From assembly GCA_021786265.1 (NCBI GenBank), contig JAJYNP010000179.1, positions 1-33,909 of the forward strand: a stretch of DNA of 33,909 bases, written 5' to 3'. This document shows positions 7,152 through 15,602 of this stretch, one piece after another (position 1 is the stretch's first letter; every line of letters starts with the position of its first letter). A program made the translations under genes and the position numbers. Under the pieces are notes generated by a model, which ran no database searches, was not told the DNA's origin, and saw only the letters and a list, made by a program, of their open reading frames with translations. Source of the stretch: Chloroflexota bacterium (GTDB taxonomy: Bacteria; Chloroflexota; Limnocylindria; Limnocylindrales; CSP1-4).

Positions 7152-9161
7152 ATGACCGCCCCCGAGTTCCGACGCGGGCGCAAGCCCGGCGATGTCCGCG
7201 TGCGCGTCGACCGCCCGCACACCCGCTATTTCCGCTACGTCGCGCCCGGCGTCTTCACCGCCAAGCTGGCGGCGGACGAGCCGACCACGCCCGGCGGACG
7301 AGCCTGGGCGGCCGCGAGGCGCGCGCTGTTCGGACGCCCGCTCTCGACGGAGCAGGAGATCGACGAGCGGCTGCCAAAGTGGAAGGCGCTGCCGGTCTTC
7401 TCGTCCGACGTGATGTCGTCCGTCGCGTACGCCACGCAGGCGAGCCTCTACACGCTGCTCGGCGTCGGGACGATCGCCTTCGTCTGGCTCCTGCCGATCT
7501 CGGTCGCGATCGTGGGCGTGCTCGCGCTCGTCACGCTGTCGTACCGACAGACGATCCGGGCCTACCCCAACGGCGGCGGCAGCTACATCGTGGCTCACGC
7601 CAACCTCGGGGTGCTCCCCGGCCTCGTCGCGGCGGCGGCGCTGCTGACAGACTACGTCCTCACGGTCGCCGTCAGCGTCTCCGCCGGCGTCCAGGCGCTG
7701 TACTCGCTGTTCCCGCCACTGCTCCCCCTCGCCGTGCCCCTGATCGTGCTCTTCATCCTCTTCGTGATGTCCATCAACCTGCGGGGCATCCGCGAGAGCG
7801 GCACGATCTTCGCCAGCCCGACCTACATCTTCCTGGGCACCGCGCTGCTGTTGATCGCGCTCGGCGTGATCCGCACGATCCTGGGCCAGGCACCCCACGT
7901 GACCGACGTCTCGCCGGCCCACGTGCCGGCCGAGACGTTCGGCGTCCTGCTCCTCATGCGTGCCTTCGCCGACGGCTGCTCGGCCATGACCGGGACCGAG
8001 GCGGTGGCCAACGGCGTGCCGGCGTTCAAGCCGCCGGAGTGGAAGAACGCCCGCACCACCATGCTCATCATGTCGCTCCTGCTCGGCACGATGTTCCTGG
8101 GCACCTCGTTCCTGGCCCATGTCAGCGGCGCGCTGCCGGCCGCGAGCGGCGAATCCGTGCTCTCCCAGATCGGGCGGTCCGTCTTCGGTCGGGGCGCCCT
8201 GTGGTACGTGCTGCAGCTCTCCACGATGGGCATCCTGGTGCTGGCGGCGCAGACCAGCTTCGCCGACTTCCCAAGGTTGTCCTCGATCCTGGCGCACGAC
8301 GGCTACATGCCCCGCCACTTCGCGTTCCGGGGCGAGCGGCTGGCCTTCAACGCGGGGGTCATGGCCCTCGCCGTCGTGTCGATCGTGCTGGTGGTCGCGT
8401 TCGGGGGAAACGTGGAGGCGCTGATCCCGCTCTACGCCATCGGCGTGTTCACCGCGTTCACGCTGTCGCAGGCCGGCATGGTCCGTCACTGGTTCAAGGG
8501 GCGCGGGCCAGGGTGGCGCACCAGCGCGTTCTTCAACGGGCTCGGCGCCGTCACCACCGCGATCGTGGTGGTCATCTTCGTGATCGCAAAGTTCGCGCTG
8601 GGGGCATGGATCGTGATCGTGATCGTGCCGATCCTGGTGCTGCTGATGCTCTTCGTGCACCGTGAGTACCGGGTCGAGGCGCACGAGCTCGATGTCCGTC
8701 CCACGGCTACCATCCGGCCGCCGCATCGACGGCAGCGGGTCATCGTGGTGGCGCCGGCCTTCACCCGCGCCGTGGTCCAGGCCGTCAAGGTGGCACGGAC
8801 CACGTCGACCGACGTCTCGATCGTGCATGTTGCGGAAGACCCGGAGCGCGGTGACGAGTTCCGCAGTCGCGTCGAGCGCCAGATGCCGGGCGTCCCGGTG
8901 GTGCTGATCGAATCACCGTACCGCTCGCTGGTCCGGCCGTTCCTCCGCTACCTGGAGGTCGCGCAGGCCGAGGATCCCGACGCGGTGCTGGTGGTCCTGA
9001 TCCCGGAGCTCGAGCCGCGCCACTGGTGGGACCGCCTGCTGTTCAACCAGAACTCGCGTCGCATCCGTGCCGCGCTGGTGGGCCGGCCCGACATCGTGGT
9101 GCTCGACGTCCCGTACCGGCGCGAGGAAGGGCGCAAGGCCGTCGAGGTCCGGGCCGGCTGA
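7152..9161 (+). CDS. KimA-type potassium importer (APC superfamily)
   Basis: This 669-residue protein has a cytosolic N-terminus (about 80 residues), about 12 membrane helices (about 85-500) and a soluble C-terminal domain (about 515-669) resembling the universal-stress-like domain of KimA (YdaO). KimA-type landmarks are SSDVMSSVAYAT, YPNGGGSYIV, TDYVLTVAVSVSAG and NLRGIRESGTIFASPTY. KimA of Bacillus is a high-affinity H+/K+ symporter inhibited by c-di-AMP. Other APC permeases (amino-acid transporters) share the fold, but the N-terminal motif and C-terminal domain favour KimA. The adjacent KdpDE-like genes suggest control by K+ availability. No c-di-AMP riboswitch fits in the 9-base gap upstream. 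Confidence 0.85.
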   Translation: MTAPEFRRGRKPGDVRVRVDRPHTRYFRYVAPGVFTAKLAADEPTTPGGRAWAAARRALFGRPLSTEQEIDERLPKWKALPVFSSDVMSSVAYATQASLYTLLGVGTIAFVWLLPISVAIVGVLALVTLSYRQTIRAYPNGGGSYIVAHANLGVLPGLVAAAALLTDYVLTVAVSVSAGVQALYSLFPPLLPLAVPLIVLFILFVMSINLRGIRESGTIFASPTYIFLGTALLLIALGVIRTILGQAPHVTDVSPAHVPAETFGVLLLMRAFADGCSAMTGTEAVANGVPAFKPPEWKNARTTMLIMSLLLGTMFLGTSFLAHVSGALPAASGESVLSQIGRSVFGRGALWYVLQLSTMGILVLAAQTSFADFPRLSSILAHDGYMPRHFAFRGERLAFNAGVMALAVVSIVLVVAFGGNVEALIPLYAIGVFTAFTLSQAGMVRHWFKGRGPGWRTSAFFNGLGAVTTAIVVVIFVIAKFALGAWIVIVIVPILVLLMLFVHREYRVEAHELDVRPTATIRPPHRRQRVIVVAPAFTRAVVQAVKVARTTSTDVSIVHVAEDPERGDEFRSRVERQMPGVPVVLIESPYRSLVRPFLRYLEVAQAEDPDAVLVVLIPELEPRHWWDRLLFNQNSRRIRAALVGRPDIVVLDVPYRREEGRKAVEVRAG

Positions 9162-9203
9162 CGCGGCGCCGGGGCCGGCTGACGGCCACCGAAGCCGGCT
9201 GAC
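9153..9203. repeat. Three GCCGGCTGAC repeats at the end of the importer gene
   Basis: GCCGGCTGAC occurs at 9153, 9174 and 9194, spaced 20-21 bp; the first contains the importer stop codon. The segment lies between convergent genes and is self-complementary in part (GCCGGC). It may act as a terminator. No T-tract is seen. Confidence 0.5.
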
Positions 9204-9252
9204 CGGGCGCCAGCGCGAACGCCGCACCCGGGATCCCCCATCAGGACCCTCG

Positions 9253-12200
9253 CTACTCCGCCGGACGAAACCCGGCCTCTGCGGCTGCCTCCGCGTCCGC
9301 CGTCGCGAGAGCCGGACTCCGCCGCTCCGAGACCCAGTCCTTCCCGCCCTCCACGAGCGAGTAGATGACCGGGATCACCACCAGCGTCAGGAACGTCGAG
9401 CTGAAGAGCCCGCCGATGACGACCGTGGCGAGCTCGCTGGCGATGATCGACCCCTGGTTGAGGCCCAGCCCCAGCGGGGTCAGCGCCAGGATCGTGGCGA
9501 TCGCCGTCATCAGGATCGGCCGCACCCGCGTCCGCCCGCCCTCGATCAACGCCCCCTGGATCGACATGCCGCGGTGGCGCAGCTGCTCCACCAGGTCGAG
9601 CAGCACGATCGCGTTGGTGACGACGATCCCGATCAGCATCAGGAACCCGATGAGGGCACTGATGCCGATCGCCCGGTGCGTCACGTACAGCGCCACGAAG
9701 GCCCCGATCGTCGCGAGCGGCAGGCTGAACATGATCACGAACGGGTCGATGAGCGAGTCGAAGACCAGCACCATCACGATGTAGACGAGCAGGATCGCGA
9801 CGCCCATCGCGAAGAAGAGCCCGGAGAACGCCTGGGACTGCTGCTGGCTGACGCCGCCCAGCGTGATGGTCACGCCCTGCGCCTTGCCCGCGGCCGTCAG
9901 CGCGTCGATCTTCTGCTGGACCTCCCGCGAGACCGCGCCCTGGTCCTGGACCGTGATGTCCCCGCTGATCGTCGCGGCGGGCGACTGGTCCACCCGGGTG
10001 ACGCGGGCCTGGGCGTCGACGCGCTGCACCGTGGCGATCGCCCCGAGCGGAACCCTGGTCGTGGTCCCCATCGGGATCTGCTGCAGCGCCGAGACGCCGG
10101 TGAGCGCCGCGGGATCCACCCGGAGCTGCAGGTCGAGCGGCGGCTGGCCCGCGATCTGCACGCGCGTCACCGTCTGGCCGACCAGGAGCGTACGCACGTC
10201 GCCGCCCACCTGGACGGTCGTCAGGCCGGCCGCGATCGCCCTGTTCGGGTCGACGTTGATCTGGATCTCCGGCGCGGCCGTCACGAGGTCGCTCTTCACG
10301 CCGGTGAGCTCCGGCATCGCCTGGAGCTGCGAGAGCAGCGCCTGGCTCACCGACTTGACCTGCGCGGTGTCGGCGCCGCTGACGGTCACGTCGATCGTGG
10401 TGCCGCCGCCGAAGTTCTGCTGCTGCACGTCGACCGCGTACCCCTCGGCCACCAGCGGCCGCAGCTGGTCCTGGAGCGTGCGCTGCTCGGTGTCGAGGTT
10501 GGTGGACGGCGTGAGCTTGACCAGGATCTGGGCCGAGTTGGAGGCTCGCCCGCTGAACGCAGCGTTGAGCGTCTGGACGCCGGTGTCGCCCTCGCCCGGC
10601 ACGCTGGTCGCGATCAGCGTCACCTCCGGGTCGGCGTGCAGGATCTGCTCGGCCTGCTCCGCGTGGGCCAGCACGGCAGACGAGGCGGTCCCGATCGGTG
10701 GCGACACGGTCACCTGCAGGTACTTCTCCGACCCGGAGTTGAGGAACTGCGTGGGCAGCGTCGGGATGAGTGCCGCAGACCCGGCGAACAGGAGGGCGGC
10801 CAGGACCACCACGCCCCAGCGCGTGAGCCGGTTGCGCAGCGCGAACCGGAGCGTGGGCGTGTACAGCCGTTGCCAGATCGTGTCCTTCGGCGCGGCCGCC
10901 TCGAAGCGCATACCGAGCGAGCCGATCAGCAGGTAGGCCAGGACGGGGACCACGGTGAGCGCCACCACCAGCGAGGCGAGCAGCGCGAACGTGACGGTCA
11001 GCGCGAACGGCAGGAAGAACTGGCTGACGATGCCCCCCACGAAGCCGAGCGGCAGGAAGACCGCGACCGTGGTGAGCGTGGAGCTGGTGATCGCGCTCGC
11101 GACTTCACGCGGCCCGCTCACGACCGCGCTCCGGATCGACTCGCCCTGGCTGCGGTGCCGGTAGATGTTCTCCAGCACCACGATCGCGTCGTCCACCACG
11201 CGCCCGACGGCTACCGCGAGCCCGCCGAGGGTCATGATGTTGATGGTGATCCCGGTGGCGAGCATCAGCCCGAGCGCAGCCAGCAGTGAGAGCGGGATGC
11301 TCATCGCGGCCACGAACGTCGAGCGGAGGCTCAGCAGGAACAGGAAGATCGTCAGGATGGCGAAGAGGGCGCCGAGCCCGCCCTCCCGGAGCAGCCCGTC
11401 GCGCGACTCCTTGATGAAGGACGAGAGGTCGTCGACGGTGGTGATCTTCAGCTGCGTCCCGTACTGCGCCTGGATGGCCGCGAACCTGGCCTGGACGGCG
11501 TCGGCGACGTTGACGGTGTTCGCGTCGGTGGTCTTCGAGATGGTCACGGTGACGGCTGGCGCCCCGTCGAGCCGCGCGTAGCCGGTCGACTGGACGTCGG
11601 CGATCTGCACGTCGGCGATGTCACCGAGGCGGACCGGGGTGGGCACCGCGGCGACCTGGCCCTGGGCGAGGCCGGCTGCTGCCCCGGGGACCTGCGACGC
11701 GCGGGCGGCACTCGAGCCGGCCGCTGTCGACGCGCCCGACGCGCCCGGGCCGGCGGCCCCGGACGCCCCGGCGGCTCCCGGCAGGCCCGTGACGCCCACC
11801 ACCAGGTTCCGGATCTCGTCGAGCGACCCGAACTGGTGCAACGCCGAGACCGGGATCGTGGTGCCGTCCTGCGACAGGGACCCGGCCGGGATCGTGACGT
11901 TGTTCGCCTGCAGGACCCCGGACACCTGCTGGACCGAGATCCCGTCGGCCGTCAGCTTTGCCGGGTCGAGCGTGACCTGTACGACCCGGTCCGCGCCGCC
12001 CGTCAGGCTGACCTGCCCCACGCCGGAGATGCCCTGGAGACCGGGCACGACGACGCTCTGGGCGAGCTGCGAGACCTGGTCCGGGGTGGTGCCGTTCACG
12101 CCCTGGATCGCGGCCGTGATCACCGGCGTGGCGTTGATATCGAGGGCCGTGACCCTGGGGGTCACGCTGTTCGGGAGCTGGACCCCTCCGAGCGCCTGCT

Positions 12201-12528
12201 CGATGGCGGTCTGTGTGCCCTTTACGTCGGTGCCGTAGGAGAACTGCGCGACCACGACCGAGATGCTGTTGGACGAGGTCGACTGGATGTGCTCGAGGCG
12301 CGGCACGCTGGCGATCGCGCGCTCGATCGGCTTGGTGACCTGCTCGGTGACGTCGGTGGCGCCGGCTCCCGGGTAGGCGGCGAGCACGGTGATGACGGGC
12401 AGGTCCACGTTCGGAACCAGCTCCTGGTTCAGCTGCCCCCAGCTGAAGATGCCAGCCATGAAGACGCCGAACGCAAGCAGGAGCGTGACGCTCCGCTTGG
12501 ACACGGCCAGCTCGGTCAGGCGGCTCAC
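9253..12528 (-). CDS. RND efflux pump, HAE1/AcrB-like (SwrC type)
   Basis: This 1091-residue transporter follows the AcrB plan: TM1 (about 13-31), a large extracytoplasmic loop, TM2-6 around residues 390-560 with the proton-relay pair in GRVVDDAIVVLENI, a second loop, and TM8-12 (about 925-1070). It exports hydrophobic drugs or lipids using proton flux. A Gly/Ala/Ser/Pro-rich, collagen-like insert (about residues 248-296: GLPGAAGASGAAG...) interrupts the docking subdomain where AcrB meets TolC. No membrane-fusion protein or TolC gene adjoins, as with SwrC in monoderm Bacillus. It starts at GTG 12528 with AGGAGG four to five bases ahead. The substrate cannot be told from sequence. Confidence 0.93.
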   Translation of the reverse strand: MSRLTELAVSKRSVTLLLAFGVFMAGIFSWGQLNQELVPNVDLPVITVLAAYPGAGATDVTEQVTKPIERAIASVPRLEHIQSTSSNSISVVVAQFSYGTDVKGTQTAIEQALGGVQLPNSVTPRVTALDINATPVITAAIQGVNGTTPDQVSQLAQSVVVPGLQGISGVGQVSLTGGADRVVQVTLDPAKLTADGISVQQVSGVLQANNVTIPAGSLSQDGTTIPVSALHQFGSLDEIRNLVVGVTGLPGAAGASGAAGPGASGASTAAGSSAARASQVPGAAAGLAQGQVAAVPTPVRLGDIADVQIADVQSTGYARLDGAPAVTVTISKTTDANTVNVADAVQARFAAIQAQYGTQLKITTVDDLSSFIKESRDGLLREGGLGALFAILTIFLFLLSLRSTFVAAMSIPLSLLAALGLMLATGITINIMTLGGLAVAVGRVVDDAIVVLENIYRHRSQGESIRSAVVSGPREVASAITSSTLTTVAVFLPLGFVGGIVSQFFLPFALTVTFALLASLVVALTVVPVLAYLLIGSLGMRFEAAAPKDTIWQRLYTPTLRFALRNRLTRWGVVVLAALLFAGSAALIPTLPTQFLNSGSEKYLQVTVSPPIGTASSAVLAHAEQAEQILHADPEVTLIATSVPGEGDTGVQTLNAAFSGRASNSAQILVKLTPSTNLDTEQRTLQDQLRPLVAEGYAVDVQQQNFGGGTTIDVTVSGADTAQVKSVSQALLSQLQAMPELTGVKSDLVTAAPEIQINVDPNRAIAAGLTTVQVGGDVRTLLVGQTVTRVQIAGQPPLDLQLRVDPAALTGVSALQQIPMGTTTRVPLGAIATVQRVDAQARVTRVDQSPAATISGDITVQDQGAVSREVQQKIDALTAAGKAQGVTITLGGVSQQQSQAFSGLFFAMGVAILLVYIVMVLVFDSLIDPFVIMFSLPLATIGAFVALYVTHRAIGISALIGFLMLIGIVVTNAIVLLDLVEQLRHRGMSIQGALIEGGRTRVRPILMTAIATILALTPLGLGLNQGSIIASELATVVIGGLFSSTFLTLVVIPVIYSLVEGGKDWVSERRSPALATADAEAAAEAGFRPAE

Positions 12529-12592
12529 ATCCCCTCCTGCGGGCGATGCCCGGCGCGCGCCCTGCGCGCGGGCGTGTCAGATCGGTGGTGTC

Positions 12593-12610
12593 GGGCGTCG
12601 GTCGACGCCC
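12593..12610. promoter_or_regulatory. Hairpin in the divergent RND/membrane-protein intergenic region
   Basis: GGGCGTC-GGTC-GACGCCC forms a perfect 7-bp stem 65 bases upstream of the RND start. The rest of the 231-bp intergenic region (12529-12759) is GC-rich, with two GAACGGCCGC copies near 12674-12707, and contains no gene. Confidence 0.35.
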
Positions 12611-12746
12611 CAGGTGGTGTGCTCCGGGAGCCGCGATCGAACGCGGCGCGGCCGCACGTGTGTCCCGGCGGCCGAACGGCCGCTGCAGCATACCATCGGC
12701 GAACGGCCGCTCCCGGATTGCGGACGCCGCGGATTCAGCCTCCGCG

Positions 12747-12752
12747 TACCAT
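12747..12752 (+). promoter_or_regulatory. -10-like hexamer (possible leaderless start)
   Basis: TACCAT lies 7 bases before ATG 12760. If it is the -10, the earlier ATG at 12751 would fall inside the promoter, so 12760 would be the start and the mRNA would have almost no leader. Confidence 0.4.
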
Positions 12753-12759
12753 GGCGCCG

Positions 12760-13074
12760 ATGGGCTACCTGACGCTCGCGCTCCTCTTCGTGCTGTTCCT
12801 GCTGGCGCTGCTGCCGACGCGCCGGCTGTGGGTCGCCGGGACGGGCCTCGAGTGGCGGATCGGATACCTGGTCACGCTCCTGGCGCTGGGCCTTGCCTCG
12901 ATCGAGTTCGAGGCGCTCGGCCGCTACCTGCTGCCGGTCCTGCTGCTCCTGTACCTGGTGCCCTTCAGCGGGATCCCCGCGCGCTGGGAGCGCTGGCGGC
13001 GGCGTCCTCCGCGCGACACGATCATCGAGGGGCATGCGATCCGGCTGGACACGGACGATCCGCCGCGGCGGTGA
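12760..13074 (+). CDS. Small two-helix membrane protein, unknown function
   Basis: This 104-residue protein has one helix at about 2-20 (YLTLALLFVLFLLALL), a second hydrophobic region at about 35-70 (ending PVLLLLYLVPFSGIP), and a basic tail (RWERWRRRPPRD) ending in an acidic stretch. An in-frame ATG at 12751 would add three residues. No family is recognised. It lies 52 bp before the Fur-family gene on the same strand and may be transcribed with it. Confidence 0.7.
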   Translation: MGYLTLALLFVLFLLALLPTRRLWVAGTGLEWRIGYLVTLLALGLASIEFEALGRYLLPVLLLLYLVPFSGIPARWERWRRRPPRDTIIEGHAIRLDTDDPPRR

Positions 13075-13112
13075 GCCTGCGGGGCCCGGGCCGCCCGGTG
13101 TGACCGCGCTGC

Positions 13113-13118
13113 TATCCT
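13113..13118 (+). promoter_or_regulatory. -10-like hexamer before the Fur-family gene
   Basis: TATCCT lies 8 bases before ATG 13127. No SD is present, so a leaderless transcript is plausible. No clear -35 is seen. Confidence 0.4.
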
Positions 13119-13126
13119 CGGACATC

Positions 13127-13570
13127 ATGGCCGACCGGAGCTCTCCCCTCGCCTGGGCCGACGTGGCGGCCCTGCTGCGACGGCGCCACCTGCGACTGAC
13201 GCCCCAGCGGCGGGCGGTCGTCGGCGCGCTCGCCGAGTTCGAGGGCCACGTCACGGCCGCGCAGCTGGTGGAGCGCTGCCTGGAGAAGGATCCGGAGTTC
13301 GTGCCGTCCACCGTTTACCGCACGCTCGACGTGCTCGAGGGCCTCGGGCTCATCACGCACATCCATGATGCCGAGGGTCGCGAGGAGTTCCAGCCCGCAG
13401 CAGAGGCGCCGCATGCGCACCTGATCTGCCGCGAGTGCGGCGCGACGTCGGAGATCGGCAGCAGCGAGCTGGGAGACTTCCTCGGGACTCTGCACCGGCA
13501 GCACGGGTTCGACGTCGACCTCAGTCACCTGGCGATCTTCGGTCGGTGCGGGGACTGCAGCCGGCCGTGA
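13127..13570 (+). CDS. Fur-family metal-dependent repressor
   Basis: This 147-residue protein has the Fur winged-helix domain (about 10-85: LTPQRRAVVGALAE, FVPSTVYRTLDVLEGLGLI) and a dimerisation/metal domain with HAHLICRECG and a second C-x2-C (CGDC) at the end, together the structural zinc site. The Fur family includes Fur (Fe), Zur (Zn), Nur (Ni) and PerR; sequence alone does not choose between them. The Ni/Co transporter gene 1 kb downstream has an A/T-rich dyad over its -35, so a nickel-sensing (Nur-like) role is a reasonable inference. It overlaps the next gene by GTGA. Confidence 0.92.
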   Translation: MADRSSPLAWADVAALLRRRHLRLTPQRRAVVGALAEFEGHVTAAQLVERCLEKDPEFVPSTVYRTLDVLEGLGLITHIHDAEGREEFQPAAEAPHAHLICRECGATSEIGSSELGDFLGTLHRQHGFDVDLSHLAIFGRCGDCSRP

Positions 13571-14271
13571 CCGCCTGGGCCCGCCACGCCAAGATCGCCT
13601 TCGTCGGTTCGCATGGCATCCGCAAGACCACGGCCGCCCACGCGTTCGTGGGCGCGCTGCAGCGCGCGGGACGGTCCGTCGAGTACGGACGAGAGGTCGT
13701 CCGGGACAACCCGCTGGGCATCAACGAATCCGCCACCGGCGAGGCACAGCTGTGGGTCCTGGTCTCGCAGGTCCGCCAGGAGCTCGAGCTGGCCCCCAAG
13801 GCCGAGGCGCTCGTGACCGACCGGGGCGTGGTCGACAACTTCGCCTACTACCTCCGTGCGTGCGGCATGCTCGACCGGTTCTCCATCGAGCCGTTCGTGC
13901 GCGCCTGGTCCGCCACGTACGACCTGGTCGTGCGCCTGCTTCCCGACATCGCCCTGCGCCCCGATGGCGTGCGCAGCACCAGCGACGCGTTCCGCGACGA
14001 GATCGAGGCGATCCTCGACCGCATCCTCCCGGAGTTCCTGAGACCGGAGCGGCTGGTCACCGTCCGCGCCTCCGACGTGACCGACGCCATGGACTGGTGG
14101 CCGATCGCCGAGCGGCTGGCGGCGATCGTGGGCGAACCTCTGCTGGCGCAGGGGGTCACGCACAGGACGGGGCGGCGGGCGCGGGTCGCCCTGCCCGGGA
14201 CGACCGTGCCACCCGTCGACAGCCCGCAGCTCGAGCTGGACCTTCCGCCGTCCGACCTGCGCGGGGCGTGA
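13567..14271 (+). CDS. P-loop ATPase/kinase-like protein (AAA_28-like)
   Basis: This 234-residue protein starts at GTG 13567 inside the Fur stop (GTGA overlap), so translation is coupled. The N-terminal AKIAFVGSHGIRKTT (residues 8-22) is a P-loop, but the usual glycine before Lys is Arg19 (GSHGIRKTT rather than GxxGxGKT). A Walker B/Asp-like segment AEALVTDRGVVDNFAYYLRA (about 78-97) fits the NadR/AAA_28 group of small-molecule kinases and NTPases. The C-terminus (from about 205) is low complexity. Coupling to a Fur regulator suggests metal-related work such as an NTPase accessory, but no metal-binding motif is seen. The function is unknown. Confidence 0.75.
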   Translation: MTAWARHAKIAFVGSHGIRKTTAAHAFVGALQRAGRSVEYGREVVRDNPLGINESATGEAQLWVLVSQVRQELELAPKAEALVTDRGVVDNFAYYLRACGMLDRFSIEPFVRAWSATYDLVVRLLPDIALRPDGVRSTSDAFRDEIEAILDRILPEFLRPERLVTVRASDVTDAMDWWPIAERLAAIVGEPLLAQGVTHRTGRRARVALPGTTVPPVDSPQLELDLPPSDLRGA

Positions 14272-14322
14272 CGGCGCCGGGGCCGGATCGGGGCCTGCGC
14301 CGGGTGTGACGGCGCCGGGGCC
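14268..14322. repeat. Two identical 17-bp repeats after the P-loop gene
   Basis: GTGACGGCGCCGGGGCC occurs at 14268-14284 (overlapping the stop codon) and 14306-14322. It contains the GGCGCC palindrome, and a near-identical string occurs after the importer stop at 9163-9178. It may be a post-stop intergenic repeat or a terminator element. Confidence 0.55.
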
Positions 14323-14439
14323 GCCGCCAGGGACCGGCGCCCGCCCAATCCGATCCCGCGTTCCGACCGAACAACATCTGTGAACGAGGGTCCGCCGGCA
14401 CCGTCCGTTCAGCTGACGCAGGCTGTCACCTGCGACCGG

Positions 14440-14494
14440 TTGCGTTTCAATGCAGTTGCAATAGGTTGTAACTAACGGCCGGCGACGGTAGGAT
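14440..14494 (+). promoter_or_regulatory. Promoter with Fur-family-like operator of the NiCoT gene
   Basis: -35 TTGTAA (14466-14471), a 17-bp spacer and -10 TAGGAT (14489-14494) form a good sigma70-like promoter. An imperfect dyad GTTGCAA-N4-TTGTAAC (14455-14472) overlaps the -35, and another TTGC half-site lies at 14440. It is an A/T-rich island in GC-rich DNA and resembles the TTGCAA-type Nur boxes of actinobacteria. The Fur-family gene at 13127 is the obvious candidate regulator. Confidence 0.6.
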
Positions 14495-14534
14495 CTCGTT
14501 CGATCAGCCGCTGACCCACGCCAGGGGGGATCCG

Positions 14535-15602
14535 TTGCTCGCCCACGCCACCCGCATCCTCGCCTCGTCCAGGGACCTGCGCCGGAGAGTCATCGGCGTG
14601 TACGGGTTCCTGCTCGCCTTCAACCTGGCCGCCTGGGCGCTCACCCTGGTCGCGTCCGCCCGCTACCCGATCCTGCTCCCGGCCGCCTTCCTCGCGTACT
14701 CCTTCGGCCTGCGCCACGCGGTCGACGCTGACCACATCGCGGCCATCGACAACACGACCCGCAAGCTCATGCAGGACGGCCAGCGACCGGTCGCGGTGGG
14801 GCTCTTCTTCTCGCTTGGGCACTCGACCATCGTGGTGCTGCTGTCGGTGGCGATCGCCCTCTCCGCGGCCTTCGTCAGCAACGTGCCGACGCTGCGGTCG
14901 GTGGGCGGCCTGATCGGCACCAGCGTGTCGGCGGCGTTCCTGCTGCTGATCGGGCTGATCAACCTGATCGTGCTGCTGGACATCTACGGGATGTTCCGGA
15001 AGGTGTCGGCGGGCGGATCGTATGACGAGCAGTCGCTCGACGACTACCTGGACAACCGGGGGTTGCTGGCGCGCGTGTTCCGGCCGGCCCTTCGGCTGAT
15101 CCGGCGCAGCTGGCACATGTACCCCCTCGGCGTCCTCTTCGGGCTCGGCTTCGACACGGCGAGCGAGGTGGCGCTCCTGGGGCTCGCCGCGACCTCGGGG
15201 GCCAGCCACCTGCCGATCTGGCTGATCCTGCTGCTGCCCATGGTGTTCGCCGCGGGCATGTCGCTGGTCGACACGACCGACGGGGTCCTGATGCTCGGCG
15301 CGTACGGATGGGCGTACCTGAAGCCGATCCGGAAGCTGTACTACAACCTCAACATCACGCTGGTGTCGGTGATCATCGCGTTCGTGATCGGCGGGATCGA
15401 GGCGGTGAGCGTGATCGGCAGCGAGCTTGGCCTGCGGGGCGGGATCTGGGACGTCGCCGACCGGCTCGACTTCGGCCTGATCGGGGTCGGAATCGTGGCG
15501 ATCTTCATCGCCAGCTGGGTGATCTCGACGCTGATCTACCGCTGGAAGCGTTACGACGATCTGCCGGTCCGGGCGAGCGCGGCCGCCTCGGACGCCGGCT
15601 GA
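14535..15602 (+). CDS. NiCoT-family nickel/cobalt transporter
   Basis: This 355-residue protein starts at TTG 14535 with AGGGGGGA just upstream. It has about eight membrane helices and the family signatures RHAVDADHIAAIDNTTRK (TM2, metal selectivity), FFSLGHSTIV and LGFDTASEVALLG. NiCoT permeases import Ni2+ or Co2+ with high affinity across the cytoplasmic membrane for urease, hydrogenase or cobalamin enzymes. Which metal is preferred cannot be read from the motif alone. The upstream A/T-rich dyad and nearby Fur-family gene suggest repression by excess metal. The stop at 15600-15602 is followed, in the same frame, by the acid-phosphatase remnant. Confidence 0.95.
   Translation: MLAHATRILASSRDLRRRVIGVYGFLLAFNLAAWALTLVASARYPILLPAAFLAYSFGLRHAVDADHIAAIDNTTRKLMQDGQRPVAVGLFFSLGHSTIVVLLSVAIALSAAFVSNVPTLRSVGGLIGTSVSAAFLLLIGLINLIVLLDIYGMFRKVSAGGSYDEQSLDDYLDNRGLLARVFRPALRLIRRSWHMYPLGVLFGLGFDTASEVALLGLAATSGASHLPIWLILLLPMVFAAGMSLVDTTDGVLMLGAYGWAYLKPIRKLYYNLNITLVSVIIAFVIGGIEAVSVIGSELGLRGGIWDVADRLDFGLIGVGIVAIFIASWVISTLIYRWKRYDDLPVRASAAASDAG

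Noticed and set aside
4974..8828. Long open frame antisense to the kinase, regulator and importer genes
   Set aside because: Composition is His/Arg/Asp/Gly-rich, a mirror of GC-rich codons on the other strand, and it spans three real genes.
9067..11289. Long open frame antisense to the RND pump
   Set aside because: Same shadow composition; no family motif, while the opposite strand encodes a complete AcrB-like protein.
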